From the NCBI RefSeq assembly GCF_954871325.1, contig NC_088779.1, positions 8,186,846 through 8,250,845 of the forward strand: 64,000 nucleotides of DNA, written 5' to 3'. The notes under the pieces were generated by a model. The model was not told where the DNA came from, did no database searches, and saw nothing but the letters and a program-made list of their open reading frames with translations. Made by a program: the position numbers and the translations under genes. Below are positions 46,301 through 56,400 of the stretch, one piece after another; the stretch's first letter is position 1, and every line of letters begins with the position of its first letter. This DNA is from Gordionus sp. m RMFG-2023. Taxonomy: Eukaryota > Nematomorpha > Gordioida > Chordodea > Parachordodidae.

Positions 46301-49300
46301 ATGGATGGATGATTTTCATAGTAAATCAGATTAAATAAATACGATATTTTTTCAATCAAAAATTAATGTCATGCATGGATAAAGTTTTTTGTTATAAGAA
46401 CCCACAACCTTCAAAAATGGAGTTAAATTTGTCAATTCTCTTTCTAAAAATAAAACTTAATCTGGGCTCTAATTTTTTTTTTATCCTCGTGTAAAAAGCC
46501 CATAAACGTTTTAAATGAGCAAGAAAATCGTTTCATGCTTTTAGGTAACTTCTGCCTGGCCAAGAAAGGGTGAATAATTTTCCTTATCACAAAATCACTT
46601 TAAATTTTTTTCTCAGTTCGATAGAAATGAAAAACCTAAACTTAGCTCATTTGTCTCACAAGGCCTAAAAGGATAATGTACTTAAATAATGTGCTGAATT
46701 TTATACACTTATATCTCGTATCATCAGCTGATTCAAATAATCTATTCCCTATTTCTATCAGATTCTTTGTTTTTATCAGGGATGTGGTTAGTTATGTTAA
46801 TTAATTTTTTATTGATTTTTATTTATTTGCTTTTTATTATTATATAAATAATTCTAATTTATTTTTAAAAAAACGAAACAAATCGAAAAGATATAAATTT
46901 CTAACTCGGAACGAACCGATTTAAATTTGTTCAAAAATAATCTAAACAGAACTCTAAAATTTTAAACTACGAATCTCTTTTTTTATGCCTGAAATTTTTA
47001 TAACCCAATAAGAATTAGAGGTCTGCAAAACCCGGCCAGAATGGGTAACGTCTGAAAAAATTGTTTGAGTCGGGTCGGGGAAAAAAATTAACGGGAAGGT
47101 TTTTTGTATATATACTTGATGAATTCTGATATTTCATAGATATGTTAATCCATAAATTATAGTATTTTTAATTTAACCCATCTCCAATGTTATAAATAGT
47201 TGTCATTTTGGTGTTCAACAACATTTATTTCGGTTTAGGCCTTGCATTTAAAAAAATGATAAAAACTGGACTGAGCAAAGATCCATTGATGGCACCAATT
47301 TATATAAATATTCTTCATCTTGAGCAAATTAGTTTTAATGTGTGCATAAAAATATAAAAACATGCGATATTTTAAAAAAATATATAATATTTTAAAAAAG
47401 AAGATAATATATTTTTGAAAAGAAAAGAAAATATTTTTGAAAAATATGATGCGAAATAATAAGGTTCAGACAAAAAATTAGTACATATGAAATTAGATTT
47501 GTGAATTTATATGGCTATGCCTACCTTTTATCTGAGGTAGCACCATTCTTTCGAATCTTCAATTCGGGTAACATGCCATTTTCTAAATCTTTTAGAAAGA
47601 GTAGCCGCGAAGGTTGTAAGGATGCTCCCTCCCATGGGGGGAAAATAAAGTCATTGGTATTGTCAGAGTATTTAGCGTACTTCTCAGCTTAACTCCTGAC
47701 AGAATGTTTCTACTTGTGATAAAATCCCAAACAAAGAGGTTTCCAATCCAAGAGATTATAATGATTTCTCATGTATGCCGGTTATCATTTAACATTCACA
47801 AGGATTCGAGAGATCCAAGGATGTTAGTGGGTTTTAAGGCCTTTTGAGTATGGAAATCCCTAAGATGTGATGGGTAGAATGGCCACTGCTCTATCTTTAT
47901 TGTAGAGAGGGTCTATCTAATAGACTAGCTGCCATTACATTTAAAATAGATATAGGGAGGAGACATTGCAAATAAATGGGAATACCAAAGCTGACTATCT
48001 GTTGTTTAACTACACAAAAATATTTAGCATTTTTGGTAAAATTTGATGAAAAAACTACTATGTGCCTTATTATTTTATCTTATATTACATACTTGCATCT
48101 GTTTGGGATTCTTTGTTGGCACATCGACTATTTTCTTGTAAATATCTTTAACCTTCGACACGTTGCCCTGAATACTTTCCATGTATTTCAGAATAGCTAG
48201 ATCAGCCGGACTGTATTTTTTAAAAAAAAAAATTATATTAAACAATATATATACCTAGTGGATTTTTTATTCTTTCACAAAAGTTCTTATATCAAAAAAC
48301 AAATTTGATTTAATATAAAGGATTAACGTTATTACAACATTGACACGAATATAAATGACCCGTATTTAACATTATATATGATTCCACCCCACATATCATT
48401 CCTGGATTTTGATGTGTTTTATAAAATATATATTAAATAACCTTTCAATACACAAGTCCTTATGTTGCCTGGGACTTGATGATGAATACGGATTACAGCA
48501 TAGAGCTATCCTGGATAAAACGTGCCACGTCTCGTTTCTCGAATGAACTCTCGTTCCTGTAAGATTATTAAAGATGATTATTATTTATTTATTTACTATT
48601 TAATTTTGGGGGAATTTCCTTAGAAAAATTTAAAATAATTCTCGAGTATATTGTTTTTTGCCCATAAAATATTACGAGGATAATATATCTTAATTGTTTT
48701 TTAAAAAAATTATTTGATAAAAAAAACAATATCTACTTCGCGGATGTTTTGAAATACCTTAAAATTTATATAAATTCGATTAGTTGCTATGAGAGGTAAA
48801 AGTAAATTGGAGCTTAAAATGTCTAAATTTGAGCAAATTTTAAATATTTGTCACTAGGGCTAGTTTTTTGAGCCCCTGACTTTTTAACAGATCCAAATTC
48901 TAAAAACTAACCACTTATTTGATGTAATATAGAATTATAAAATGCTTTTTTGAATATTTATGTTGTCCATACTGTCTCTAAAACTCTTACCCAACGCTCC
49001 CATCTCTGCGGTTCTTGAATGACTATATCATGTTATTATTTACAAATATTATATATAAAAACTTTTATCTTCTATTCCGATCCGCGAGGAATGGGCGTAT
49101 TCCGAGGATGTTTCGCCTGTCCAAGTATTAGCGTCATACCAAAAATGTGATATTTTATTGTGAGATTCATCTACAAATAAACTGCTATCGTCTATCAGTA
49201 AAGTTGTCAAGGCTCCCATAGTTTCAATAGATTCCAAATTTTTAAAGCTACCTTTAGAAGGAATTTTGGAGTTAGATGTAAGTATTTTGGTCAATCTACT

Positions 49301-52300
49301 ATTGCTACTTGGGGTAGTTCCATATTTGAGTTTTTCTGCTAATATCATACCACCCTGTGAGTAGTGTTTATTTTGAATTTTAATTTATCATCGATTTCAT
49401 TAGTATATTAAGATCCCGTTTTGCCTAAAATGTTTTAAATTCTGTTCTCATTTGATGCTTAAAATGTCTAACCAAGTCTCGGTCTTTCTTAATTCTCTAA
49501 TATATTATTGCTTACGAAAAGTAATTCAACTACTTGAACGTAGCCTTAAATGACTAATCCAATTTTCAATTCTAACTTTAATCGCACAAAAAAATTAAGT
49601 TTCATACCCACACCTCCTGTATTTATGGCACTATAAGTTGCATTTTTTTAAAGGAATTTACCGTGAGAGTTATGTAAAAGCTTTCGGGTATGAAGGCAAT
49701 GACTAAGGCTAGAGTGGCTATCAGACCATCTAACCAAGTAAAGTCGGTAAAAATCAGCGTCACAATAATACTCGTGATCGCTAACAAAATGACAATCACA
49801 GGCATTTGGTGGCATACCAAATCTCTCAATTCCTCCGAAAGGGGCACTTCTATTTTAATCATGTTCTCGGCTAAGGAGATTATTCTGCCTATGATAGTGT
49901 TTGCGCCGGTTGATATCACTACCCCTTTGGCGATACCTTATATAAAAATAAGAGATTTTATTTATATATATAAATAACTAAAGTAATGTTGCGAATTAAA
50001 TCCCTGCGTGGACCTGATAAAGTCCAAACCGCCCGAACTCAGCTGGTTGGATTCGAAGAAACATTCTCCTAGGACTCAGTCAAGGCAGGCATTAATTTAA
50101 AAAAAAAATTTCATGAACTTTATAAAATAATAAAATCTTCTTAAATATGAATATCGAGATTTATTTATTACTGCATTATTTTGCCATCTATTAGTATAAA
50201 CAGTAACTTCTAATCATAAATAAAATACTATCAAAATTAAGAAATTATGAATTATTAGTATTATATTTAAAAAAATGGGTGGAATATACCTTCCTTAATC
50301 TTTGTCGATGCGAATATTAGGTTAGGACTAGCCAGTGGATCGCTGGATTGAAAAGCGTGGTGCTTGATAAGTAATTCGTGCCTTCCAAACAGGTTGTAAG
50401 GATCAACCTATGTTTTGATAAATCATATAAATATTTATTTATATAGTTATCTCAATAATATCTAACATTTTTAGGCCATTGTTCCGACTTCTTTCTAAAA
50501 ATTGAACGCCTCACAATACTAGAAATGTTTTGTACGGTTAGAGACTTTAAAAAATATATATTAATTCCAATTTTCTATGAATTCTTATTCCTCCGTTCTT
50601 TTTTTCGTCTAAAATATTTATGATTTAAATATATCAATATGCTTAAACATGCAAAAGTGGGCCACTTAAAGTGTAATTTAATTAACGTATGTTGCAAATC
50701 GTATATAAGTTTAGCATAAATGTTTAAAAAAAATATAAATTATCTAATATTTTATTTTGAAATGTTAGATTAAAATATTTTTGAAATGTTTTAATAGTTT
50801 CAATTAACAATATAGAGACCTGTAAGCCCGTTCCTAAAGATCAAGATGTGTACTCGGGCAGGTTCAAAAATTGCCTGATTAACCTACAAGAATCTTATGT
50901 AAAAAATTTTAATTATATCAATTAACCAGTTTAAAAAAAATCACAAGATGGATCATTTCAATCCCCGTTTTGATTATCTTTTTGAAAGAGTGTTTTTTTT
51001 AAAGTGATAAAATTTTTTCAATTGCACGTGTCTAAAAATAAAAAACACAGGTCAGACCGGGCCAAAAAATATAAAGAATCTCGAACCTGAAAATTGGCAT
51101 TTCTGCGGGTCTCTGTAAAAGGTTTATTTTTGAACATTTTTCAATATGATTATTATGAGAAAGATTTCTTTATATATTATTCTCTCTCTAGAAAATTTCC
51201 AAGGGGATGACTATTATCTCTATAAAATAATTTTAAAAAAAAAATCTGATAGAAAATCTTCTCTTAAAATTTAACCTTTTTTCTTCTAAATTTAAGGTTT
51301 AAACTAAACTTATATCTATTAGTAAAATGTTATAAATAATATACTGTAAAATAAAATTTATCTAATATAAATATAAAAGTAAGATTTTACTTTTAAAACG
51401 TCCTTCGTTTCGATCAACCTCATATCAGCTGGAACCAAGTTGCCAGTTTTTATTTCAACTATGTCTCCAACGACTATTTCTTCACTTGGAATCTCCCATT
51501 TACTGCCGCCTCTTAAAACCGTGCATTTCTTAAGTGCATAAATGATTAAGTCGTTAAAATTATAGTCTCAATACTATAAATTATCATTTATATATGAATA
51601 AAGCCATTATTTATATTTGTAAACCTTGGGTACCATCTTTGAGAATGATTCAGTCAATTTAGACGACAGTCTAATTTTTTGATATCCAATCACAGCTCCG
51701 TTCACCAAATTCAAGATTATCAGTAAGATAGCTATGTATAACTTGTTTGTAGGTTTTTTGAAATGTTTTTATATAAACAAAGGAATTATTACTATTTGCG
51801 CCCCAAAATGAGCTCAACTGGAGGGATGCTTAAGTGAATGAGATTTTTCAATTGGATGAAATATATATCTAAAATTAAACAAGTATAAGGATTAAGATTA
51901 AATGCTAGGAAGATATAAGTTGGGATTATATAAAGTTTGAGAGATTTGGGTTAGTACTACCAAATCTGACAAATCATATAACTATAAATAGACGAACAGA
52001 AATTTAGATAAATCAGCTGTTCTAAAGTAATTTCCCCTATATAAATAACTATGAATGTAGTATTGGCAAAATAGACTCAGAGGGGATTAATTCTCAATTT
52101 TAAAACATTTATTTGGACTATTTAAATTTTAAAATATTGATTTTTCATTATGTCGATTTTTTTTTTCATAATAAAATAATATATATATATATATCTACAA
52201 ACTTAGAAGAACTAAGGATATCCTAGTTAAAAGTCTGTTTAACCTGGGATAAATAGAAAAAACGAAGAACCAGGATCCGACAGTAAGATTGGTTTTGAAT

Positions 52301-53453
52301 TTTATTATATAAAATTAAAATTATTTTTATACAATACAAACTTCTAAAAAATAATAAGATTTGACTTGATTAATAACTATTAGCTCGAAACTTAATCGAT
52401 ATATGAGGGTAATTTATTTTTTTGGAAGGGAAAGTTGCTCCGATAAATAAATCAAATCGTTGGGGGTATCAATATATGAAATGATTTGACCAGGTCCCAA
52501 ATTTGCTCAATTATAACATAGTTATACGTTGATTAATTATGTTTACGTATTGTGTTGAGAGCTTGAGGAAAAAGTAAATCTGAAGTCCGTAAACGAGGAA
52601 ACAAAGGATCGTAGTCATCCACAAAATAATGCCATAGCCATTAAGGGTGTTCTTCATTGAGGTTTGAAGGAATTTGACACAATTTGGGACTCCCTTGATC
52701 ACTGAATAATCTTTGGTAGCCAGGATATTGTTTGGTCCATTTTTAGCCAACATTTCCAAAGCCCTTGTTTGTGAAAAGCCCTGCAGACCAAATTAACGAG
52801 TATAATTATTTTGGATTGAATCATAAATAGTAAAATAAAAAAATAGAAGTTACCTTTTTAGGATCTGTCCCTAATTTCATGTAAAAGTCTTCGAGATTCA
52901 ATCTGTGTTCATCCTAGATATGAATTTAGAAATCGTTTATTTATTATATTACAGATTATAGCAGGAATAATTGAATATACAAAACAAATAAAATAGCTGT
53001 TTCCCTAAATTTTCTAAAAGCGGGTTATGGTTCTGAAAATTTAAGTTCCTATGGTTCCAAGTTCCGTTTCCAAAACTTCGATAACGCAATTCATAAAAAA
53101 TTTTAAGAACAATAAATAAATCCTCTAAAAATAAATCACCCTACATTTATATACAATCGTTTAGTTTAAACGGGTTCTAGAAAACCGGTACCTGGAAATA
53201 TTAAGATAAATTCTGTTTCCGCTGTAAATTCTAAAAGTGTGTTCCAGATTTAGATTTCTAAACTCTGAAATAAATCCCATTTTAAAAAAAAAATATTGTT
53301 GCATGCTAAACTTACAATTTCGAAATCCTTTTTAAGCAACTCCAGATCCTCTGGGTGGGTGTATGTGTTTATGTTGAGGATCCAAAAGACGAATCTGGCG
53401 AAAATGTTCGAGGTTGGGATAGATTGATCAATATTTTCCTTACCTTCCTCCAT
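40201..53453 (-). CDS. Gene B: catalytically dead Na,K-ATPase alpha-like paralogue
   Basis: Twenty-two exons join in phase: 53316-53453, 52854-52913, 52547-52780, 51625-51741, 51391-51528, 50290-50407, 49662-49936, 49063-49354, 48442-48556, 48093-48210, 46043-46266, 45614-45805, 45189-45345, 44906-45042, 43984-44315, 43653-43751, 43327-43481, 42785-42879, 41852-42026, 41434-41570, 40792-40893, 40201-40321. They encode 1176 residues with no internal stop, about 140 longer than gene A because of insertions in the N and P domains. All intron positions of gene A are kept. TGES became FGRH, DKTGT became DDSSL, DPPR became KCHV, TGDHP became TSQNK and TGDGVND became TGRNTPD. It therefore should not form a phosphoenzyme. 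TM segments and several ion-site carboxylates remain. A pseudoenzyme with a structural, regulatory or channel-like role is an inference; an old decaying copy is less likely given the intact frame. Confidence 0.86.
40792..40893 (-). CDS. Gene B exon 21: TM9
   Basis: It encodes [20 protein letters not shown] and then [13 protein letters not shown]. The Glu in LLEV aligns with Glu954. Acceptor TACAG|A and donor AA|GTATAA. Length equals gene A exon 19 (102). Confidence 0.85.
41434..41570 (-). CDS. Gene B exon 20: TM8
   Basis: It encodes [20 protein letters not shown] and then [19 protein letters not shown]. The residue equal to Asp926 is Asn (codon AAC, 41490-41492). It is two codons longer than gene A. 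Splice sites TAG|ACC and AG|GTATAA. Confidence 0.84.
41852..42026 (-). CDS. Gene B exon 19: TM7
   Basis: It encodes [37 protein letters not shown] and ends SYGQEW. The MAENGF..LLG and SYGQEW words, implicated in beta-subunit contact in the family, are kept. Length 175 equals gene A. Acceptor CAAAG|A and donor TGG|GTATCA. Confidence 0.87.
42785..42879 (-). CDS. Gene B exon 18: TM6-TM7 loop
   Basis: It encodes [20 protein letters not shown] then [11 protein letters not shown]. It aligns without gaps to gene A (VPAISLAYE...MKRRPRN). Acceptor GATAG|CTG and donor AA|GTTAAT. Length equal (95). Confidence 0.85.
43327..43481 (-). CDS. Gene B exon 17: TM5-TM6
   Basis: It encodes [19 protein letters not shown], then [20 protein letters not shown] and CIDLGTDL. 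Equivalents of Tyr771, Ser775, Asn776, Glu779, Asp804 and Asp808 are kept, while the TM5 Pro778 is Ser. So half of the ion pocket survives in a pump that should not cycle. Length equal to gene A (155). Confidence 0.87.
43653..43751 (-). CDS. Gene B exon 16: P-domain tail
   Basis: It encodes [20 protein letters not shown] and [13 protein letters not shown]. It is one codon shorter than gene A exon 14 and diverged, but starts and stops at the same splice phases (AAAG|GA and GAAG|GTTAC). Confidence 0.82.
43984..44315 (-). CDS. Gene B exon 15: P-domain, broken Mg2+ loop, insertion
   Basis: It begins [20 protein letters not shown], aligned to [12 protein letters not shown]. An insertion of about 38 residues, rich in Asn and Thr (for example [15 protein letters not shown]), follows. 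It ends [20 protein letters not shown] and [13 protein letters not shown]. The TGDGVND loop is TGRNTPD (44012-44032), so Asp710 is Arg. Acceptor AATAG|T and donor ATAG|GTTTTA. Confidence 0.84.
44906..45042 (-). CDS. Gene B exon 14: lost TGDHP motif
   Basis: It encodes [20 protein letters not shown] and [20 protein letters not shown], ending KIDP plus AG. It aligns base for base in length (137) with gene A exon 12. TGDHP is replaced by TSQNK (45016-45030). Confidence 0.86.
45189..45345 (-). CDS. Gene B exon 13: hinge segment, lost DPPR
   Basis: It encodes [40 protein letters not shown] and [11 protein letters not shown]. The family DPPR hinge motif becomes KCHV. Gene A has no intron at this exon's start, so the 45346-45613 intron is specific to gene B. 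Acceptor CACAG|T. Confidence 0.8.
45614..45805 (-). CDS. Gene B exon 12: N-domain with insertion
   Basis: It encodes [40 protein letters not shown] and a Ser/Asp-rich stretch ending [18 protein letters not shown] aligns with RVLGFCHLFLP..FP. Two in-frame acceptors six bases apart (starts 45805 or 45799) are possible. Donor CG|GTTTAA fits the next exon's phase; a nearby A|GTGAGC would break the frame. Confidence 0.75.
46043..46266 (-). CDS. Gene B exon 11: N-domain, KGNP
   Basis: It encodes [20 protein letters not shown], then [20 protein letters not shown] and [25 protein letters not shown] of gene A is KGNPL, keeping the Lys501 equivalent. Acceptor TTAAG|ATG and donor AG|GTTTTC. The His/Asn-rich loop is not in gene A. 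Confidence 0.82.
46267..48092 (-). other. Gene B intron 10
   Basis: A 1.8-kb intron. Its part 47480-47990 is less AT-rich than its surroundings and contains a plus-strand frame (47501-47692, with [17 protein letters not shown]) of no known family. A TAGAGGTCTGCAAAACCCGG word at 47024 marks one end of the GC-rich MITE family. I see no exon needed for gene B here. Confidence 0.55.
48093..48210 (-). CDS. Gene B exon 10: N-domain
   Basis: It encodes [20 protein letters not shown] and [19 protein letters not shown]. It aligns with [11 protein letters not shown]...IVEIPFNSTNKYQ of gene A but is five codons shorter and lacks the GDASE word. Acceptor TACAG|T and donor CAA|GTATG. Confidence 0.82.
48442..48556 (-). 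CDS. Gene B exon 9: N-domain start
   Basis: It encodes [20 protein letters not shown] then [27 protein letters not shown] is the recognisable core. Acceptor TACAG|GA and donor AG|GTTATT match the phases of gene A. Confidence 0.82.
49063..49354 (-). CDS. Gene B exon 8: destroyed phosphorylation site
   Basis: It begins [20 protein letters not shown], with an insertion of about 30 residues compared with gene A. It continues [20 protein letters not shown] and [24 protein letters not shown].(V)ETLG is clearly kept, but [11 protein letters not shown] is [11 protein letters not shown] (core 49178-49192). The Asp may remain, but the Lys-Thr-Gly-Thr that shape the site do not. Acceptor CACAG|GGT. Confidence 0.86.
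49662..49936 (-). CDS. Gene B exon 7: TM3-TM4
   Basis: It encodes [20 protein letters not shown] and later [20 protein letters not shown], ending [12 protein letters not shown]4 VANVPEG becomes IAFIPES: Glu327 and Pro326 are kept, Asn324 is Phe. Acceptor ATAAG|GT and donor ACG|GTAAAT. Confidence 0.87.
50290..50407 (-). CDS. Gene B exon 6: lost TGES motif
   Basis: It encodes [20 protein letters not shown] and [19 protein letters not shown]. It aligns gap-free with gene A exon 6 at identical length (118). TGES is FGRH (50378-50389), removing the Glu that drives dephosphorylation. Acceptor ATAG|GTT and donor GAAG|GTATA. Confidence 0.84.
51391..51528 (-). CDS. Gene B exon 5: actuator domain
   Basis: It encodes [40 protein letters not shown] and TKDVLK. 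The VVGDIVE and VPADMR turns of the actuator domain are kept. Acceptor TTAAG|AAA and donor AAA|GTAAAA. It is one codon longer than gene A. Confidence 0.87.
51625..51741 (-). CDS. Gene B exon 4: TM2
   Basis: It encodes [20 protein letters not shown] then [19 protein letters not shown]. The end aligns with QE.KSSKIMESFK.MVPQ. Acceptor ACAAG|TTA and donor AAG|GTTTAC, phase 0 at both ends, one codon longer than gene A. Confidence 0.85.
52547..52780 (-). CDS. Gene B exon 3: TM1
   Basis: It encodes [20 protein letters not shown], later [20 protein letters not shown] and [12 protein letters not shown]. The words AL..LA.(N/D)GPN and GY.ILLW...LCFL.Y anchor it. The TM1-TM2 loop is diverged and the exon is ten codons longer than in gene A. 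Acceptor TGCAG|GGC and donor TAC|GTAAAC. Confidence 0.86.
52854..52913 (-). CDS. Gene B exon 2: cytosolic N-terminal segment
   Basis: The 20 codons read [20 protein letters not shown], aligned with DEHIIPLQELYKRLGADPEK in gene A at identical length and splice sites (CTAG|GAT, AAG|GTAACT). Confidence 0.9.
53316..53453 (-). CDS. Gene B exon 1: N-terminus
   Basis: It starts [20 protein letters not shown] and ends [13 protein letters not shown] before donor ATT|GTAAGT. The L.LLKKD.E end matches LEDLKKEVE of gene A. The ATG at 53453 is the first in frame. The frame upstream stays open for about 25 codons without another ATG, so an earlier splice acceptor cannot be ruled out. The Lys-rich patch of gene A is missing. 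Confidence 0.75.
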
Positions 53454-56400
53454 TTTGGCCGCTTTGCTAACGTGCTTGTTCCTTATAGCTACGGCTACCC
53501 TGTAACTATCAGCCCTGTCATACTTTGTATTTATTTAAAGATAAAAGGTTGCGTTCGAGACTTGTTTAAAAACTTTAATAATTTAAAAAGTTGGAAAAAT
53601 TTCATATTTAAAAGTTTTAAGTGAATCTTACTTGAAGTATTCTTTTTAAAAAAAAATGTTTTAAAAAATATAAAGTTTATCAAAGATATTGCGCAATTAG
53701 TCCGAAGTGATTTGATCTTTATAAAATTAAATAATTTAACTGCCTGTATAATCCCATTTAAATAACTATTTTGAATGCTATGGCCATCCCACCCCCTCCT
53801 TCTCACAAACAAGAATTTTTTAGACATTGCCTTCTATATAAAACCTATAATTTGAGCCCCGTTAAGGGTCAAGATTTTTCTCCTCCTTGGATATTGCCCA
53901 ATTTATTAAAACATTTTATTTTCTAATAGTAGTTAATAGAGAATTTGATTGGAATTCAAAATTTTGGGTCAAATTAGGGAGTTGACCGAATTATCAAGAG
54001 TCCAAACAAAACAAGTTGTATTGTATTTATAGTTGGGTATCTGGGCAAGTTTTTAGCTAAAAAGCCCACCCACTCGTTGTTTTAAAAATTATTTAACTCT
54101 CCCACTCGACCATTTATAATTTTTTTAAAGAAATTACCCGCCCGCCCCCCCCCCCCCTTTATCTATAAATTTTGTTTAACCTGCCCGCCTTCTTTTAATG
54201 GCTGGTTTGGCTCTTTAGTTATTTATTTTAATATATTTTTAATCAAAAATATATAAAATGCTATATTATGAAATAGAAATATTATTTTTAATAAATCGAA
54301 GTCTGTTCTATTGTGCTCATTTCGTCTGAAAATTATTAAAAATTTACCCCGCCATCCACTCAATGTTAAAAATATTTTATAAAATCCGACCATGCCTGTC
54401 CGAGGCATGGATGGGTGGCATAAACACCCGCCCATTGCATACCTCTATCAGCTCTCTTTTTAACCGGTTTAAAAAATGGTTAAACCTAATTTAGCCGAAG
54501 GTATCATCTCGACCCTCGCTTCTATTTTGAAAATATTGCGCAACTTTGAATAATGCAGAAATAAATTTCACATCTAGAGTGCAGCCGATTTTTTAGATTT
54601 TTTAAGGCATGCGACTTTAGAATATTGAGCAGAATCTGTCGATCTTTAGCCATAACTCAGCTCAGTATTATATTCTTAAATATTAACGTCTCGGCAACTG
54701 GGTGACTTTTCTTACATTCGTTTATAATTTCTTACTCCTCCTTTTCGTAAAATAACTAAATTTTCCTGTTTATTATTATTATTTAAGAATATATATATTT
54801 AAAAAAATCTTTCCTAGCTAATATCTTAACTCTTAAAGTGTTAAACATATATTTTTTTTATAGCTTCCCATGGTAACCATATTTTTATTTTTTTGTTACC
54901 TTCCCCCCACGCCCCACCTCACTATCTAAATTTATTCCAAAACTTTCAAAATCGTAATAAATATAAATAATGCTACTTACAGGATTATTAGGATGTTTCA
55001 TGATTTTAGAGGAGGATAGCTAATGGAACGAATTTTATTTATTTCACTCCTCCGGTGGCACCCTCGAATATTTGAACTGAATTTTTCCTATGATTATTTT
55101 CAAATATATTTTGATAAGGTATTTTACGAATTATTATTTTACATGAATATTTTTAAAATCATTAAATCATTATTAATTATTTATACAATATTTTTTTGAA
55201 AAAAATAATTAAAAGATAAATATCTTATTTACCTGTATTTTTTCAAAAAAATATATAATAAAATAATATTATTATAACAAAAAGCGCACCTTGTTGATTA
55301 ATTTTTAATGTGCTTTATTTATTTTTTATTTATCAATAATTATTTTATTTTCTTATTTTTTATAAATAAATTTTTGAATTCGTTATAATAATATAAATGT
55401 TACTAAAGGTAGACATAGTAGTTAATAAAAAAAAATATATTCCATTGTAATTTAATATAGTTTTTCATATTATTAAATTTAAATTTATTTAATATTAACT
55501 TCTTCTTTTTTTTAGTAATTGGGATTATAAAAAATAAATTCGGTTGAAATATTAAATTATCCTTTTTTCCTAGAATTGGAAATCGAACAGAAACGAGATC
55601 CATAATATTTTAAAAACTATTCTAATCAAATATCTAATGTGTGTGACTCAGAGACCTTCATGAGCCTTTGATGAGGCCCGGACCAGGCTAACAGAAAAAA
55701 TTTAAGGGCCCTGTCCATATATTTAATCGAAAAAAAATTCTCAAGCACATAATAAGTTTCAAAAATTTTTTGTCAAGCACATTTTACTTGTTGTATTTAA
55801 TGAAAAGAAACAATATTCAATATTTAGTTAGGCAATCGTTTGCTCTAAATACTGAAATTTATTATTATTAGAAGAAAAATTTGGCAATATATTTTTTCTA
55901 AGTTAGCAAACAACTGTTTTAAATAAGCTAAATTTAAATGAAAAAAAATTTAGGGCCAAGCCCATTAAATAATTTTTTCAAAACAGGCCAGCTAGAAAAT
56001 AAAATATTAAGTTCATGGGCCGGCTGCTGAGAATGGGTGAGTTTTATGATTTTCAAAATTATCTTAGGTAGGTTATTTTTAAGATTTTATCGTATTTAAA
56101 TAAACTTTACAGCAAAATTTAACCGCGTAAAATTAATACCAAAAAAATATCATGTAGGTATATTTATATATGGTTACATAGAGAACATTGTATTTTTAAA
56201 AGATCATCATGGCACAAACAGGACCATTACGATTTCTATACGGGTCCGACTCCGATATTATTTTTTCAAAAAAAATGAATAACCTGTTCAGGCCTGTAAA
56301 AATGATTTTTTTGTCCATGCGTCAGTAAAAAAAAAAGGAATATATGTATATAGTTTATTTTTAGTCACGTGGTTTCCTTTTTTAAACAATGGCAAGATTT

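Noticed and set aside
49690-49977. 95-codon plus-strand frame
   Set aside because: It is antisense to the TM3-TM4 exon of gene B, which fits the phase and length of its gene A counterpart.
40201-53453. Gene B as a processed or dead pseudogene
   Set aside because: Introns at the same positions rule out retroposition. An open frame over 22 exons with intact splice sites argues against simple decay, though expression is untested.
53355-53624. 89-codon plus-strand frame starting [10 protein letters not shown]
   Set aside because: It is largely antisense to gene B exon 1, whose [11 protein letters not shown] end and donor fit the next exon.
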